From contig JAJHZJ010000579.1 of the NCBI GenBank assembly GCA_023548195.1, positions 686,113-750,112 on the forward strand: DNA of 64,000 nucleotides, in the 5' to 3' direction. Position numbers and translations under genes: made by a program. The stretch is from Bettongia penicillata ogilbyi (Eukaryota; Chordata; Mammalia; Diprotodontia; Potoroidae). Under the pieces are notes generated by a model, which saw only the letters and a program-made list of their open reading frames with translations, searched no databases and was not told where the DNA came from. This document shows, one piece after another, positions 46,035-57,474 of the stretch (its first letter is position 1; each line of letters opens with the position of its first letter).

Positions 46035-46690
46035 CAACAATCTCAGATATATTTTATTTTCTGTATAATCAGAAGCAGAAGACGCAGATCTGAGTTTTTC
46101 CTTCTCTCTATTCTGTTTCCACTTTTGGATCCCTTCCTCTACAAGTATCCTGAGGAGAAGATAACACATCTCAATAATCTAACTATTGCATTTTTCCTGT
46201 GGTTCTTTTCTTTTCACTTTATTTCATTTCCCCACATTTCCCTCATTCTTGATGTCTCTCATTCTTGCACTAGTATTCCATTATATTCAAATTTTGTAAT
46301 TTGTTCAGCCATTCTCCAATCACTGGACACATAGCTGATCCATTTTTGTTGTCATAAATAATACTTCCATGACATTATTTGTACACACTGGTCTTTTCTA
46401 ACTCTCAGTAACCCTGTTGGGTCAAAGGATATGAAAAGCATTGTAATGTTTCTTGATAATTCCAAATTATTTCCAGAGCATTTTGACCAATTCACAGTTC
46501 TAGTGGGCACTAAATAAGTATGCCCATCTTTGTATAGAACTTGCAGTAATGAGTATTCTTATCTTTTAGCATCTTTACTAGTTTGATGGGTATAAAACAA
46601 TTTCAGAGTTGTTTTAATTACATTTCTCTCATCTTGAAAATTCAGATGGTGATTGAATGTTTGTATTTTTTAAAAGTTATTTATGTTCCT
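46035..46690 (-). mobile_element. Old L1 ORF2 end/3' UTR, minus strand
   Basis: 'agtattccattatattcaaa', 'gttgggtcaaaggatatgaa' and 'catttctctcatcttgaaaa' correspond in order to the younger minus-strand L1 at 11160-11590. It is more diverged, and no target duplication was found. Confidence 0.7.
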
Positions 46691-46803
46691 TAACCACCTG
46701 ACATTACATTACACTGTGTAACAAAATATCCAAATCCTACAATAAAGAACTTTTTTATCCCATTCCTGTTTCAATCAACTCTAAATTAATTGCATTAGAG
46801 TAG

Positions 46804-46857
46804 GGGTTCTTAAATTCTTTATGTTATGGACCCCTTTGGACCCTAGCTTAAGAACCC
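46804..46857. repeat. Miniature inverted-repeat element (hAT-like ends)
   Basis: Perfect 10-base inverted ends, ggggttcttaa-type at 46804-46813 and ttaagaaccc at 46848-46857, enclose 34 bases. The ends resemble those of the element at 15838-16083, as an internally deleted derivative would. Confidence 0.5.
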
Positions 46858-47044
46858 ATACATTAGGGGAATAGGGAAGCAATTTGGATTACACCAAACT
46901 GAATAGCTTATCCCTGACTTAAGAGTCAGTGCTCTCTCACAAAAAGACACCAAATGAGATGTACATCCACATAATCAGCTTCCTCTGTGATTCACCCCAG
47001 GCTTGACAGCTTGAAAGATCCTAACTTTACTATGAATAAACCCA

Positions 47045-47780
47045 AATCAACAATAGCAAACATTTATTAAGCATATGCTCTATACCAGACAAGGTAGCTG
47101 GGTTGCACAGTCAATAGAGCGCCAGGCTAGAGTCAGGAATAGTAGAGTTCAAATCTGGCCTCAGACACTTACTAGCTGTGTGGCATCCAGGCAAATCACT
47201 TAACCTCTGTTTGCCTTAATTCACTGCAGAAGGAAATGGGCAAACCACTTCAGTATCTTTGCTATGAAAACCCTACGCACAGTCCTGGCGCGCTATGGTC
47301 CACAGGGTCATTAAGAGTCAGATACTACTAGATGACTGAACAGCAATATTCCAGGCACTGTGCTCTATCCAGGGATTTAAAGATTAATTTAAAAATTAAT
47401 TGGTCACTGCCCCCAAGGAGCTTATATTCTATCAGTATATATGATACATTCATAGGAAATATATAGTGCAGTTTTTTGGAGGTGAAAACAATAGTATCTG
47501 GGGAAGTAAAGGCAAGGTTTCATGAGGAATTGGAGGTAACAGGATTCTGGGAGGAGACGGTTAAAAAAGAAAGTATTTCAAAAATGAGGCTCAGATATTG
47601 CAAAGACACAAGAGACTGAGTGCTGTATATAGGGCTAAAATAGAGAGTTCAGGAAATGGAGCTGGAAGGGTAGCTGGGGACCAGGTTGCCAAGGGCCTTA
47701 AAAGTCAAACAAAGCAATGAGTTTGCACCTGGACAATCCCAAGCTGACATTCTTCTCTAATTACTTTGGGTAGGACGACT
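47045..47780 (-). repeat. L2 3' region, minus strand, split by a SINE
   Basis: Left 'gcaaacatttattaagcata' (47056) and right 'ccaggcactgtgctctatcc' (47351) join to one reversed L2 terminus. It continues through 'caaggagcttatattctatc', 'ggttgccaagggccttaaaa' and 'aatgagtttgcacctggaca'. Confidence 0.75.
47089..47346 (+). repeat. Full-length tRNA-headed marsupial SINE with target duplication
   Basis: It runs from head 'aaggtagctgggttgcacag' to tail 'actagatgactgaacagcaa'. It is flanked by tataccag (47081-47088) and tattccag (47347-47354), an 8-base target duplication with one mismatch, inside an L2. Confidence 0.88.
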
Positions 47781-48589
47781 GTGGAGCCAGACTGGTTCTA
47801 AATCTCGGTTATAGTTCAATTATTCTTTCTCTAAATCTGTAAGTCAAATAATAATCCTATCCTTTGCTTTCAGCTATGCAAATAAGCCTTTATTTGTTTG
47901 AATAATGGTTGGTTTTGGAGGAATTTTATAGGGAAGGGGTTGAAAGAAGGTCCAAGATCTGTGATTTCAACAGTATTAGAAATGCCTAACACAGAATATC
48001 TCTCCACCAATGCAAAAGATGGCTCTTCATAATTCATTTCCATAAAGAGCTGCTGAAAGGCCTGAGAGGTTCAGTAACTTTCACATGATTACCCATGGAC
48101 ACACAGAGAGTTTGTCAGTTAAGTCAAGGCCAGTTGTCAAGTTCTACCCCCTACACAGCACTGTCTCTCATTTGTATGGTACTAGGAAATATCAGAATGA
48201 AAATATATTTATTGGAGTGACCAAATGAAACCATGGACATAGCCCTTCATTCAAGGTCCAAGCTATAAAAATTAAAATTACTGAAAACATAGAAGTTTTA
48301 AAAGGTTGTAATGGGGGCCTTTGATACTTAAAACTTCAAAAGACTTGGCCCTTTCTCTCCGGTCAAATTCCCTCCACACCAAAAAATTTGGTTTATTTAG
48401 TTTTTATGGGCAAAAAAAAAATCATCTTCTGTTTACCAACTTTTTGGTCATGAGCTAGTCAGAATTTTGAAAAGTTGGCCCTTGGACAGTATTTTATTTC
48501 TGGGTTCATACAATAAACCTTTGCAGGAGATTCCAGAGCCTGTATTTGCTGGGAATATCAACTCTACCTCTTGTCTTTTTTTTTAAGAC

Positions 48590-48812
48590 TCAAATCAAAT
48601 CCTGCATGTTGAATGAGGCCTTTCCTTGAGATTTTCAGCCCATTTACTCTCTATTTATTTTGCACTATTTGCATGTTTACCCCAACACCTATTATTAGAA
48701 TGTGAGTTCCATGAGAGCAGGAACTGTATTTTGACCTTTCTTTGTAGTTTCAGGTCTTAGTACAGTATCTGGCATATAGTAAACATTTAATAAGTATTTG
48801 TTGCCTGGCTAG
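48590..48812 (+). repeat. L2 3' end, + strand
   Basis: 'tgaatgaggcctttccttga', 'ttagaatgtgagttccatga', 'gagagcaggaactgtatttt' and 'ggcatatagtaaacatttaa' are L2 3' blocks in forward order to the terminus. Confidence 0.78.
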
Positions 48813-48944
48813 GCCAAATACCCAATACATCTTCAGGTCCTGATGAGACATCCAGATAAGGACTCTGGTGGTAATATCGATGGCATTTGAGCCTACTGAC
48901 CAATGTTCTCATGCAAATGTCTTATGAGCTTTCACAGAGACAAG

Positions 48945-49460
48945 GTGACCTAGGGGAAAGGGCATTAACTCTACCCACATTTAACCCCTATTAGCTATGT
49001 GACCTTGGGCAAATCACTAAAACTTCTCTAAGCCTGAGGATCCTCATCCATGTACTAGGGATGAATGTACTCAAAGTACTTACCTCAACAATCAATAAGC
49101 ATTTATTAGGCGCTTACTATGTGCCAGATATTGTTCTAAGTGATCGGAAATACAGATGAAGACAGAAAGACAAACCCTGCTCTTGAGGAATTTACATTCT
49201 GCATGGCAGAGAAAGTCCAGAGTGCAATCTGAAGAGAAACGAGAAACAGCTCTCTTAGGTGCCTCCTTAAACGGAGTTTCTGGAAGGAGCCATCCAAATC
49301 AGAGGGAGAAGTGGCAAAGGTTACTTCCAATGTATAAATTGCAGAGCTGCAGTGAGTTTCCAGGATGAAGAGGCATGGTGGAGGTCACAGGATTACTGCA
49401 AGGATCAAATGGGATAAGTCTTTTAAAATACTTTGTAAGTACAAAATGCTTTATTATAGA
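48945..49460 (+). repeat. MIR/THER SINE, + strand, split by an L2 fragment
   Basis: 'tatgtgaccttgggcaaatc' and 'actcaaagtacttacctca' (to 49086) resume at about 49384 as 'tcacaggattactgcaagga' and 'caaatgggataagtctttta'. A minus-strand L2 terminus (about 49087-49380) lies between, beginning 'aataagcatttattaggcgc'. Confidence 0.6.
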
Positions 49461-50590
49461 CATGATCTATTATAGGAAGCAGAGAAACAGATCATTCTTT
49501 ATTCACAGGTTACCAGTAACACTTGCACAGTAAATCCTTTATTCCACTGTATTTTTCCATGAAACCAATAGATGAGCAAGTTTTTGAAAGAATGAATGAA
49601 GAGGAAGGAAAGAAAAAAGGAAGGAAAGGGAAATGAAAGGAAGAGAAAGGGGGTAGAATAAGGGAAGGGAAAGGGAAGGGAAAAAAATAGTTTCTATAGC
49701 CTGGTCAGTATTTCATTCCCTAAAAACCAGTTCCATCTTCAGATAGTTCTTTGGGATTCTCAATTGACTGATTCTCCCTTTGGAACAAGATGGCCAGTTG
49801 GAATCTCTCCAGGTTCCTTGATATCCACAGCATTCCCCCTTGAATTGTTTGGAGATACTTATTAAAGCCAGACCAAAGCTTCTAGATATTTTTCTGTTTT
49901 CATTTGGTGTTGAATGATGACAAGCCTTTGTGGTGTAACATTTACAGAGCTTCTCCTATCTCTGATGTAGTATTTAGGAGACCTGAGCTTGATTATATAC
50001 TAATGTACTATGCTATTGATTGATTAGTCAGGGCAATGAGTTATGATACTGGAATTGCTGTTTGCAAGGCTTTTTAACTATCTTTGAAAACAAACTAATG
50101 GTTCAAGAAAAAGCTTTAAAAATGAATGGGTACCAAAAGGACATAATTCACCGTTCTAAGCAGTTTGGTTTGGAGGGGAAAAAAATATATTAACTTCATC
50201 TAGTCCTTGGGGCTTCGTTGCAATAAATATTGATCTGATATGAAAAATAGCTATCTACTGTAGTTAATAGTGTTAAGGATACTTTACCTGTTAAAATAAG
50301 GAAAATGCAACAAAATATGGGCTCCCAGGGTTATGTTGCTGAGCAGAACCATTGTATGTTAATGGCTTTATTTCATAAAACACCACTCAGCATCGATTTT
50401 TGGAGCAGGTGCAGATTTGCTTAGAAAGCACTTTCTCCATATTCCCTCTGGGCTTCTCTTCATCCTAAAGCCCATTCTTTACCATGATCTACTGGAGGGT
50501 GCTCTTCTTGACAATGTCAGTCACTTGCCTGCTTTCAGAAACCTAGCAGTGGGGTGTCTGATATTTCAAAATGTCACTTTCTCCTGGCAG

Positions 50591-50767
50591 CCCCTCAGTA
50601 CAGAGCACCATTTTCTGTGGCCAGCAATTTATCTGTGGTCTACATCAACTGGAGTGGCACCTTTCTGCTGAATAGCAAGCTGAAGGAGTATGTGTTGACA
50701 GATGGAGGACAGCGGCTCTACAGTGGCTTGGATACCAGCCTCTACATACCCAGGACAGCAGATAGAA
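50591..50767 (+). CDS. USH2A: Usherin exon 5 of 8 in window: last FN3-like domain, first part
   Basis: This exon is 177 bases: CC completes alanine, 58 codons, then one base A. The acceptor is tcctggcag and the donor gttagt. It encodes APQYRAPFSVASNLSVVYIN, then WSGTFLLNSKLKEYVLTDGG and LYIPRTADR: an FN3-like fold with its core tryptophan in INWSG. NLS and NWS are two N-glycosylation sequons. The open frame extends upstream through the intron for several codons, but homology begins exactly after the AG. It is only 1.2 kb from the next exon, and the two together form the membrane-proximal domain. Confidence 0.95.
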
Positions 50768-50869
50768 GTTAGTTTCCATTTCCTCTTTCTCAGTTTTTAT
50801 AGAGATTTCTTCTTAGGTTATATGAGCTTTTCAGTCCATCAGAGGTGACCTTCCAGCTTCAAAAACTTC

Positions 50870-51050
50870 CTCTGTGACCATAGGCAAGTCATTTTACCTC
50901 TGTTTGCCTCAGTTTCCTCAATTATAGAGTAGGAATAATAACAGCATGTACACCCCAGAGTTATTGTGAGGATCCAATGAGATAATATTTGTAAAGAGCT
51001 TAGCACAGTGCCATGTATATTGTAGGTGCTTAATAAATGCATGTTTGTTC
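50870..51050 (+). repeat. MIR/THER SINE, + strand
   Basis: 'ctctgtttgcctcagtttcc', 'ccagagttattgtgaggatc' and 'gcttagcacagtgccatgta' with taataaatgcatg. Confidence 0.82.
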
Positions 51051-51185
51051 CCTTCTACTTTGACCCTCTGGGGCCAAGTAAAATAAATCTAATCCCTCTT
51101 CCACATAAGAAAACTTCAGACATTTGAAGACAGATCTCACACTGATGAAATGAAGGTTTCTAAGGAAATTTCAAGCTCTAAAATT

Positions 51186-51420
51186 GATGATGATGATGAT
51201 GATGATAAGTAGCATTCATAAAGTACTTCAATTTTTCCAGAGCACTTTACATATATTATCCCTTTTGATTCTTACAATCTTGTGACATAGGGGATATTAT
51301 TTTCACATATTACAGATAGGAAAACTGAAACCAATAGAAGTTAAGTGACTTGCCTAGAGTCAAATGGCTAGTAAGCATCAGAGGAAGGATTTGAACTCAA
51401 GTCTTCCTGACTCCAATTCC
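51186..51420 (-). repeat. (GAT)n run and adjacent MIR, minus strand
   Basis: Seven GAT units are followed by a reversed MIR: 'agcactttacatatattatc', 'ttacagataggaaaactgaa', 'aagtgacttgcctagagtca' and 'tttgaactcaagtcttcctg'. Confidence 0.82.
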
Positions 51421-51951
51421 TATGTAATGAAATCTGCACATACAAATATGAAGTAGCTTTATTTTTATAATTCTATAGAGAACAGACAAGAAGCATCATA
51501 GTAAAGTGGACAGAGCTCTGACTTCAGAGAAAAAAAGATGTGGATTTAAGCTCTGCCTTTGACAACTGAGTATTAAGACTCTAAGTTGCAAGGAAATTGC
51601 CAATCTCCATCGACAGAGGAAGCCCTTTCCCAGAAGGTTACTGTACCAATGAAATAAAAAATGTGATCTCGGCTATAGTCGTTGCTTCTCTTCTGACCTT
51701 GCTGTACCTCTAGCCTCATTTAATTCATCACTTAAAGAAAAAAATTAAACAAGATCACCATAGGTATAACTTAATTTCTGCAAAATCTTGTCTTGGGATA
51801 CAGTAGAATCCTCTCAAACATGAGGAAGGGCTTTAGAGTCATGCCCTGTGTCCAAGCTTTTTCATGCCTTGTTGTAAAATTGCTCTAACTGAAGTATGGG
51901 CAATATCACCAAAGAGTCCTGATGCTTTCTCTTGTTCTCTCTTTTCTTTAG

Positions 51952-52035
51952 CATTTTTGTTTCAGGTGACTTGCACTACTGATGAAGGAAGTGTTAAGAC
52001 ACCTCTGATCCAGTATGATACTTCGACGGGACTTG
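51952..52035 (+). CDS. USH2A: Usherin exon 6 of 8 in window: end of last FN3-like domain
   Basis: This exon is 84 bases: CA completes threonine, 27 codons, then one base G. Splice sites are ttctttag and gtaaat. The residues TFLFQVTCTTDEGSVKTPLI and QYDTSTGL form the F and G strands that close the membrane-proximal domain. The sequence is very close to that of other mammals. Because it is a multiple of three with symmetric phase (2 bases in, 1 base out), skipping would keep the frame but destroy the domain. The donor gtaaat departs from consensus at positions +5 and +6. Confidence 0.94.
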
Positions 52036-52689
52036 GTAAATATGGATTTGTACTCTTTAGTAAAGTGTCTGCTCAGTATTTCCCAATTCATCTCTCAATC
52101 AGGAGATAAACATTGAGTCCTACAGTGTAGCAGCAAGTACCCCAGTATACACAGGAGGGCTTGTTGCCCATGTTCTTTTATCTGTTTTTCTAAAAGGAAA
52201 GCAACTTTTAAGGGGTCAACAATCTATTTTAATTGCATTCACTAACAGAGAAAAAACAAGCAGAGAATTAAAGACCAACAGACAGGGCTTCTGTCTGACC
52301 ATAAGCAGTATATACATCATAGATCAACAGACAGATCTAACTGTCTGACCATTACATACATAAATAGTTACCATAGAGAAAAGCACCAACAATCCAGGTT
52401 TTTAAAGGGGTGAGTGTGTTGGGGGTGGAAATGGCTACCCAGTCTCTTCTGACCCATGAACCTTCTTCCAAGCCCCTAAGGCAAAAACCTCACTTTAGAG
52501 TATATATACACTGTGCGTACATACACACACATTTTCAGAGCAGGAGGGCATGACCTCATGACATAGTGCCTCTTTAATTAACAAAAGGTGTGGGCCTTCT
52601 GCAAAACAAGCTCTCCTTAATGGGGTCTAGGTAAGGTATCTTAATGGATAGGGAAGATCTTTAACTCTAATTAATATTCCAGCAAGGCA

Positions 52690-52765
52690 TTGTTGAAAGA
52701 CACAAAGAAATATAAAAGACCTAGTCTATGCCCACGAGGAGCTTACACTTTAGTAGAGATAAACT
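52690..52765 (-). repeat. L2 3' fragment, minus strand
   Basis: 'gacctagtctatgcccacga' with ggagcttacactttag is a short reversed L2 block. A similar fragment is at about 53385-53420. Confidence 0.45.
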
Positions 52766-53094
52766 TTTATATTTAAAGAGAAAGCTGTAGAGTAGCAGAA
52801 GAACCAGAAAAGGAGCAAAGGCAGTGGCAATGCTACTATTATGTAAATACACAACTATTATGTAAATACACACACTATTATGTAAATACACAAACACAAC
52901 CAAACGTGTAGGACTTTACAAGTGAGAATTTTACGGAGGAAATGGGACGCTGAACCACAAGCTATGGGCTGGGTCCACCCTAGGATATAGACAGTCACCA
53001 TCATTTCAATCCTCAGATATTTTTTTAAACCTTTAAGGCATGTCTCCTTCTGTGATTTATTAATCACTTACTGTTTGCTAAGCACGGGAAATAA

Positions 53095-53345
53095 GAATAC
53101 AGATTCATTCCTCTGACTCTTCATTACTCTCTTGATTTCATGTCTGATTCTTTGACCTTTACAGCCATCCCAGTGAATGGGTATCATCCCTGCTCCCTGC
53201 CTTCCTTTCAATTCCTTTTTACCTTCCTAGTCGATGACTTTCTTGAGAGCAGGGACTCTCTTTTTGCTTGTATTCATACCCCTATACATAGCATGGTTCT
53301 CAGCACACAGTAAACACTTCATAAATACTTGCTTACTCGCTAACT
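53095..53345 (+). repeat. L2 3' end, + strand
   Basis: 'gactttcttgagagcaggga' and 'acacagtaaacacttcataa' at its end match the L2 copy at 48590-48812 in order and orientation. Confidence 0.72.
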
Positions 53346-53512
53346 GAAATAAAAGTAAACAAAAGGCTACCTCAGGTACGGGGTATAAGCTCAAGGAGCT
53401 TATACTCTAATAAGGGAAGACAGCTTATAGAGGGAAACTAGAACACATCAAAGAGGAAGAAGAGGCCACATTCAAGGCAATGTGGCAGAATAGGAGGCAT
53501 ATATCTTAGACA

Positions 53513-53705
53513 TAGGGGAGGGGAACCTGAAATCTTGAGACTACATGTGACCTTCGAGTGCAACCCTTTGACGGAATCCAAACTTCACCCAACAAATCTC
53601 CTTAATAAAAGGAATTGTTTTGTAAAACTTGGACTTGGTCAAAAAGGCTGCACTCAAGGACCTAGAGGGCCATACATGCCCTTGAGGCCGCTGGTTTATT
53701 GTCTC
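53513..53705. mobile_element. Foldback hAT-like element (palindromic MITE)
   Basis: The left arm (53520-53605) reads 'acatgtgaccttcgagtgca' and 'ggaatccaaacttcacccaa'. The right arm (53610-53690), reverse-complemented, reads 'tgtatggccctctaggtcct' and 'aagtccaagttttacaaaac', in register with it. The two arms could fold into one long hairpin with a short loop near 53610. The right terminus appears to be lost. A left-half copy is at 16874-16960. Confidence 0.65.
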
Positions 53706-54424
53706 ATGAATGAGGTGAAGTGTGACTAAGGTCCTTCCTAAAATGGTGGACCTGGGGAGGGAGTCATCAATCAGGAGAGAAAGTCTCCAGGTGGAGGTTT
53801 CTCAGCACGGCAATGGGGCAGACAAGGAGAAGGAAGAATTGTGAGATATGTTGCCCATCTCATTTTTTTCAGAATTCAGATTTGTGTAACAGCTTTTAGA
53901 CTGTCCTACCCAGATGCTGCCCCCTTGCCAGGAGGAGGCCTTTAGGCAAGAAAGCAATTTAAGGCTTCACTTCCCTCTAACTTTTCTGAGAATATTTTCT
54001 CCTTTGAGGATTCCCTGAGGCATATGGCTCTGCCACTCCCAGGAGCCTTCCTCCGCCAGCACAGCCACCAGGCACTGGTCACTAACGCCACTGCCCAGCA
54101 CCACGGAGGAGGTCATATGCAGAGAGTTTACTCAAAACTATCTGTCAGTATTTATTGGTGTCTACAATGTGCCCATAATAATGCCAGAAGCTAGAAGGCA
54201 GAGGATCCTAACCTCTTCAAGAATGAAGACCTTCTGCAAAAAAAAATAAAATTCACAGTCTTTCACATGATAAAATTTGTACTACTAGGATCTACTGATC
54301 TGAGAAAACACCTGACAGTACCTAGTAGACATAGGACTCCATGGAGCCCTATCAGTAACCTTAGGGGTTCATACTACTACTGGGCTTTCAAACTAGAATT
54401 CAACCAAATTCTCAAACTGAATTC

Positions 54425-54605
54425 AGATGCTGTCTCTGTCTCTTCTTTATTGTGTGACCCCTTATCAGCTTCCTCAACTGTAAAATGGGAATAATAAGAT
54501 CTACCTCATAGGGTTACATTTATTATCTCATATTGTCCTGAGATAAATTATAAACAATGTACTTTATAAAACTACAATTACTGTATAAATGTTAGCTAGT
54601 AATAA
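54425..54605 (+). repeat. MIR/THER SINE, + strand
   Basis: 'cttcctcaactgtaaaatgg', 'gatctacctcatagggttac' and 'actgtataaatgttagctag'. Confidence 0.7.
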
Positions 54606-54689
54606 TTATTTTTATTTGAATTAAATATCTTTATATATTTATATTTATTTACATATGTATATACTCATATACTTATATAAATGCTTATT

Positions 54690-54830
54690 GTCTCCCATAC
54701 TAAAATGCAAGTTCCTTGTGAATACGCATTGTTTCATTATTTGTTCATGTATCCCCAGGACTTCCAACAGTGACTGACAAGTAGTAGGAGTTGAATCAAT
54801 GCATGTTGTTTAATATATTAATACAAAGCA
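54690..54830 (+). repeat. L2/MIR 3' end, + strand
   Basis: 'aaaatgcaagttccttgtga', 'tgtatccccaggacttccaa' and 'aagtagtaggagttgaatca' are a forward L2-type terminus. Confidence 0.6.
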
Positions 54831-54989
54831 TGGTCTCAAGAATCTAAAAGGCTTTTTTTTCCCCTTTAGCCACTATCACTTCAATCCTCAGATTTTTTTT
54901 TTTAACCTTTAAGGCATTTTTCCTTCTCCAAGTTATAGGAATGTCCCACTCTAAAGGTAAAAGGCTACAATTTTGAAAATCTTCCTATG

Positions 54990-55120
54990 GGCATCATGGG
55001 ATAGTAGATGGAGCTCTGGAATTATAGTGAGGCCTGATTTTGTGTCCTGGCTCTGCTGTTTACTACCTCTATGACCTTGGACAAGTCATTTCTCTTTTCT
55101 GGATCTCTGGGCCTTCATCA
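54990..55120 (+). repeat. SINE head and core, + strand
   Basis: 'catcatgggatagtagatgg' and 'tatgaccttggacaagtcat' in order. Confidence 0.6.
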
Positions 55121-55124
55121 GTCC

Positions 55125-55600
55125 AAGGAAGAAGCATTTATTAAGTTTCATTATATATCATGCCCTGTTCTAAGCACTAGGGACACAACGAAAAGAAAAA
55201 ACAAAACATTGTCCCTTTCCTCAAGGAACTCACATTTTAATGGAAATAGTCATTCAATAAATAATAAGTGGCTACTCTGTCCCAGACACTGTACAAAATG
55301 CTAGCAGAAACAACACAATATGTACATATAAGTTGTGTATATGTGTTTATCATATGCACGGAAGTTAATCTTAGCGGGAAGTCATTAATACTGAGGACAA
55401 CTAGGAAAGGCCTCCTGCAGAAGCCAGGGAAGTCAAGAGACAGGTGAAGAAAGAGAGTGTTCCAGCATCATGGAGGCACAGCACGAGGAAGGCAGGTTTT
55501 ACTGGATCATAAAGTACAAAAGGAGGAATGAAGTATAAGACTGGAGAAGTAGGAAGGGGTCTGATTGTCAAATAAAATGAGAGGATTAAACTCGCTGAGC
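55125..55600 (-). repeat. L2 3' region, minus strand
   Basis: 'gcatttattaagtttcatta', 'ccctttcctcaaggaactca', 'aggaaaggcctcctgcagaa' and 'agtgttccagcatcatggag' are reversed L2 UTR words in order. A second terminus-like block occurs at 55255-55300. Confidence 0.62.
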
Positions 55601-55654
55601 TCCAAGTTCCAGTCTCATTCTGCATCTGTGATCCTAGGATCCCATGATGAGACA

Positions 55655-55845
55655 TGGAGAGAGGATAGAGGTCTGGGCCTGGAGTCCAGAAGAACTGAGT
55701 TCAAATCTAGCCTGAGACACTTACTAGCTGTGTGAGCCTGGACAAGTCACTTAACTTTGCTTTAATTCACTGGAAAAGGAAATGACAAACCACTCTAGTA
55801 TCTTTGCCAAGGAAACCCCATACAGGGTCACACTGCCTGAACTAC
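55655..55845 (+). repeat. tRNA-headed marsupial SINE, + strand
   Basis: 'actgagttcaaatctagcct', 'tgtgtgagcctggacaagtc', 'aaaccactctagtatctttg' and 'ccatacagggtcacactg'. The 3' tail is short. Confidence 0.82.
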
Positions 55846-56304
55846 AACAGTATCCCATGCCAGTGTTTACTCTGGAGACCAGTGGAGCTCCCCCAGGACC
55901 TACTACCTTGACCATATGTGAAGTCATCTTGTTGATTACTGTCTACAGCAAACCAAGTTACTGTTCTACCTTTTAGTCTCCAAGGACTCTGGTGGACCAG
56001 GGGCATTTACTTGCAAAGGATAGCTTGGTTTCTTAGGCTGCAGATGAAGCTCACCCAGTGACTACAGTTTTCTCCACCATTTAGTAGAAGATCTCTAAGG
56101 CTGTGGCTCTATTGATTAAGGAGGTACTTCAACAAGAATTTTAAAATCACTGAGCACATCCCGTTTTAGCCCACTCAGCAAGGACTATGCTGCCATCCGG
56201 TAGTTGACAATCCTTGATATTCAGCCCATTCCCATTCAGCCAATCTTGGTTATTCAATGTGGCACTGATGGAAATGAAACTGGAAGTCTGAAGACATAAG
56301 CCAT

Positions 56305-56480
56305 AGAGTCAATTAAGCATTTATTAGCTTACTATGTGCTTAGCACAAGGGATAGATACAAAGAAAGGCAAAAACAGCGTCTGCTCTCAAAATCAAGTCC
56401 AGGAGACAATATGGAAACAATAATAGACAAAGAAGATAAAACAAACAGTAAACCTGGGACCATCACAGATGGATGGCATG
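56305..56480 (-). repeat. L2 3' end, minus strand
   Basis: 'taagcatttattagcttact' and 'cagcgtctgctctcaaaatc'. Confidence 0.55.
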
Positions 56481-56524
56481 AGAATTAGGAGAAATGAGGG
56501 TGAGGTGAGGCTAGTTGTGTCATT

Positions 56525-57320
56525 TACTTAAGGATTGCATTAAAAGAGGCACAGCTTCTAGGAATAAGGGGATGAGAGCCCTTCTATTCTACCCTTGTCA
56601 AACTGAGTCTGAAATTTTGTGTTTGATTTTGGACACCACAATTTAAGAACATTTATAAGCCAAAAAGCATCCTGAGGAGGAAAATTCAAATAGTGAAGGG
56701 CCTAAGTGCATGTCATAGGAGAATCATTGGAAGGAACAGGGAATGAAGAAAAGATACAGGGGCCATAAGTGTTGTTGTTTAGCCATTTAGTCAATCCAGT
56801 TCTCTGGGATCCTGCTGGGGTGTTTCCTGGCAAAGATACTGGAGGGGTTTGCCATTTTCATCTCCAGCTCATTTTACAGATGATAAAACTAAGTCAAACA
56901 GGGTTAAGTCACTTGCCTAGGGTCACATAGCTAGTAAGTGCCTGAGGCTGGATTTGAACTCAGGAAGATGAGTCTTCCTGACTCCTGGCCTGGTGCTCTA
57001 TCCACTGAGCCACCTCCTTGCTTCATCATCCTAGCTATGTTCAAGCATTTGAATGACTTTTATGTGGAGGTGAGAGGAGACTTGCTCTGCATGAGGGCAG
57101 GACTAGGAATAAGGGACAATGCCAAGAAAGCCTTCATGACAGAGTTACCTTGAGTTAGAATGGGCCTGAAAGGTAGAGGCAGCAACTTCCCACTCACTGG
57201 AGAGCTTAAAGCAGAAGGCGAATGAGCCCTTGCCAGGGATATTCTCATGGGAAGTCCTTTCCAGGGCTGTCTAACTACAGGATTTCTGGAGCACCTTACT
57301 ACTCTAAAATTCTGTGCTCC
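56525..57320 (+). repeat. CR1/L3-type LINE 3' region, + strand, split by a SINE
   Basis: The left part (56525-56768) has 'ggacaccacaatttaagaac' and 'catcctgaggaggaaaattc'. The right part (about 57030-57320) resumes the expected order with 'tcaagcatttgaatgacttt', 'gacttgctctgcatgagggc' and 'cttcccactcactggagagc'. A minus-strand SINE lies between. Confidence 0.7.
56769..57026 (-). repeat. Full-length tRNA-headed marsupial SINE inside CR1
   Basis: Reversed signature: 'gttgttgtttagccatttag', 'gatactggaggggtttgcca', 'aagtcacttgcctagggtca', 'tttgaactcaggaagatgag' and 'ctatccactgagccacctcc'. Confidence 0.88.
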
Positions 57321-57474
57321 AATGAAGTTAAGTACCTTGGAGAGTATCATTTATCTCCAATTTAACAAGTGAGGAAAGTGAGACTCAGAAGTGGTGATTT
57401 GCCCAGTGTTTGGCTAGTAAGTATGTAAAACTGGATTCTGACCCAGTTATTCCTGATCGTTAATCCAAAAGAGG

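Larger units (their letters stand above)
44597..50590 (+). other. USH2A: USH2A intron (6.0 kb)
   Basis: It runs from gtgagt to tctcctggcag. The contents are MIR and old L1 at 45855-46690, a split L2 at 47045-47780, an L2 3' end at 48590-48812, and a MIR split by L2 at 48945-49460. A GGAA-rich purine tract lies at 49598-49690. A short L2-like piece is at 44640-44700. Nothing specific was seen at 44830-45840 and 49700-50590. Confidence 0.9.
50768..51951 (+). other. USH2A: USH2A intron (1.2 kb, shortest in window)
   Basis: It runs from gttagt to cttttctttag. It holds a + strand MIR/THER SINE (50870-51050), a GAT microsatellite (51186-51207), a minus-strand MIR (51205-51420) and a + strand SINE fragment (about 51490-51580). 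Confidence 0.92.
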
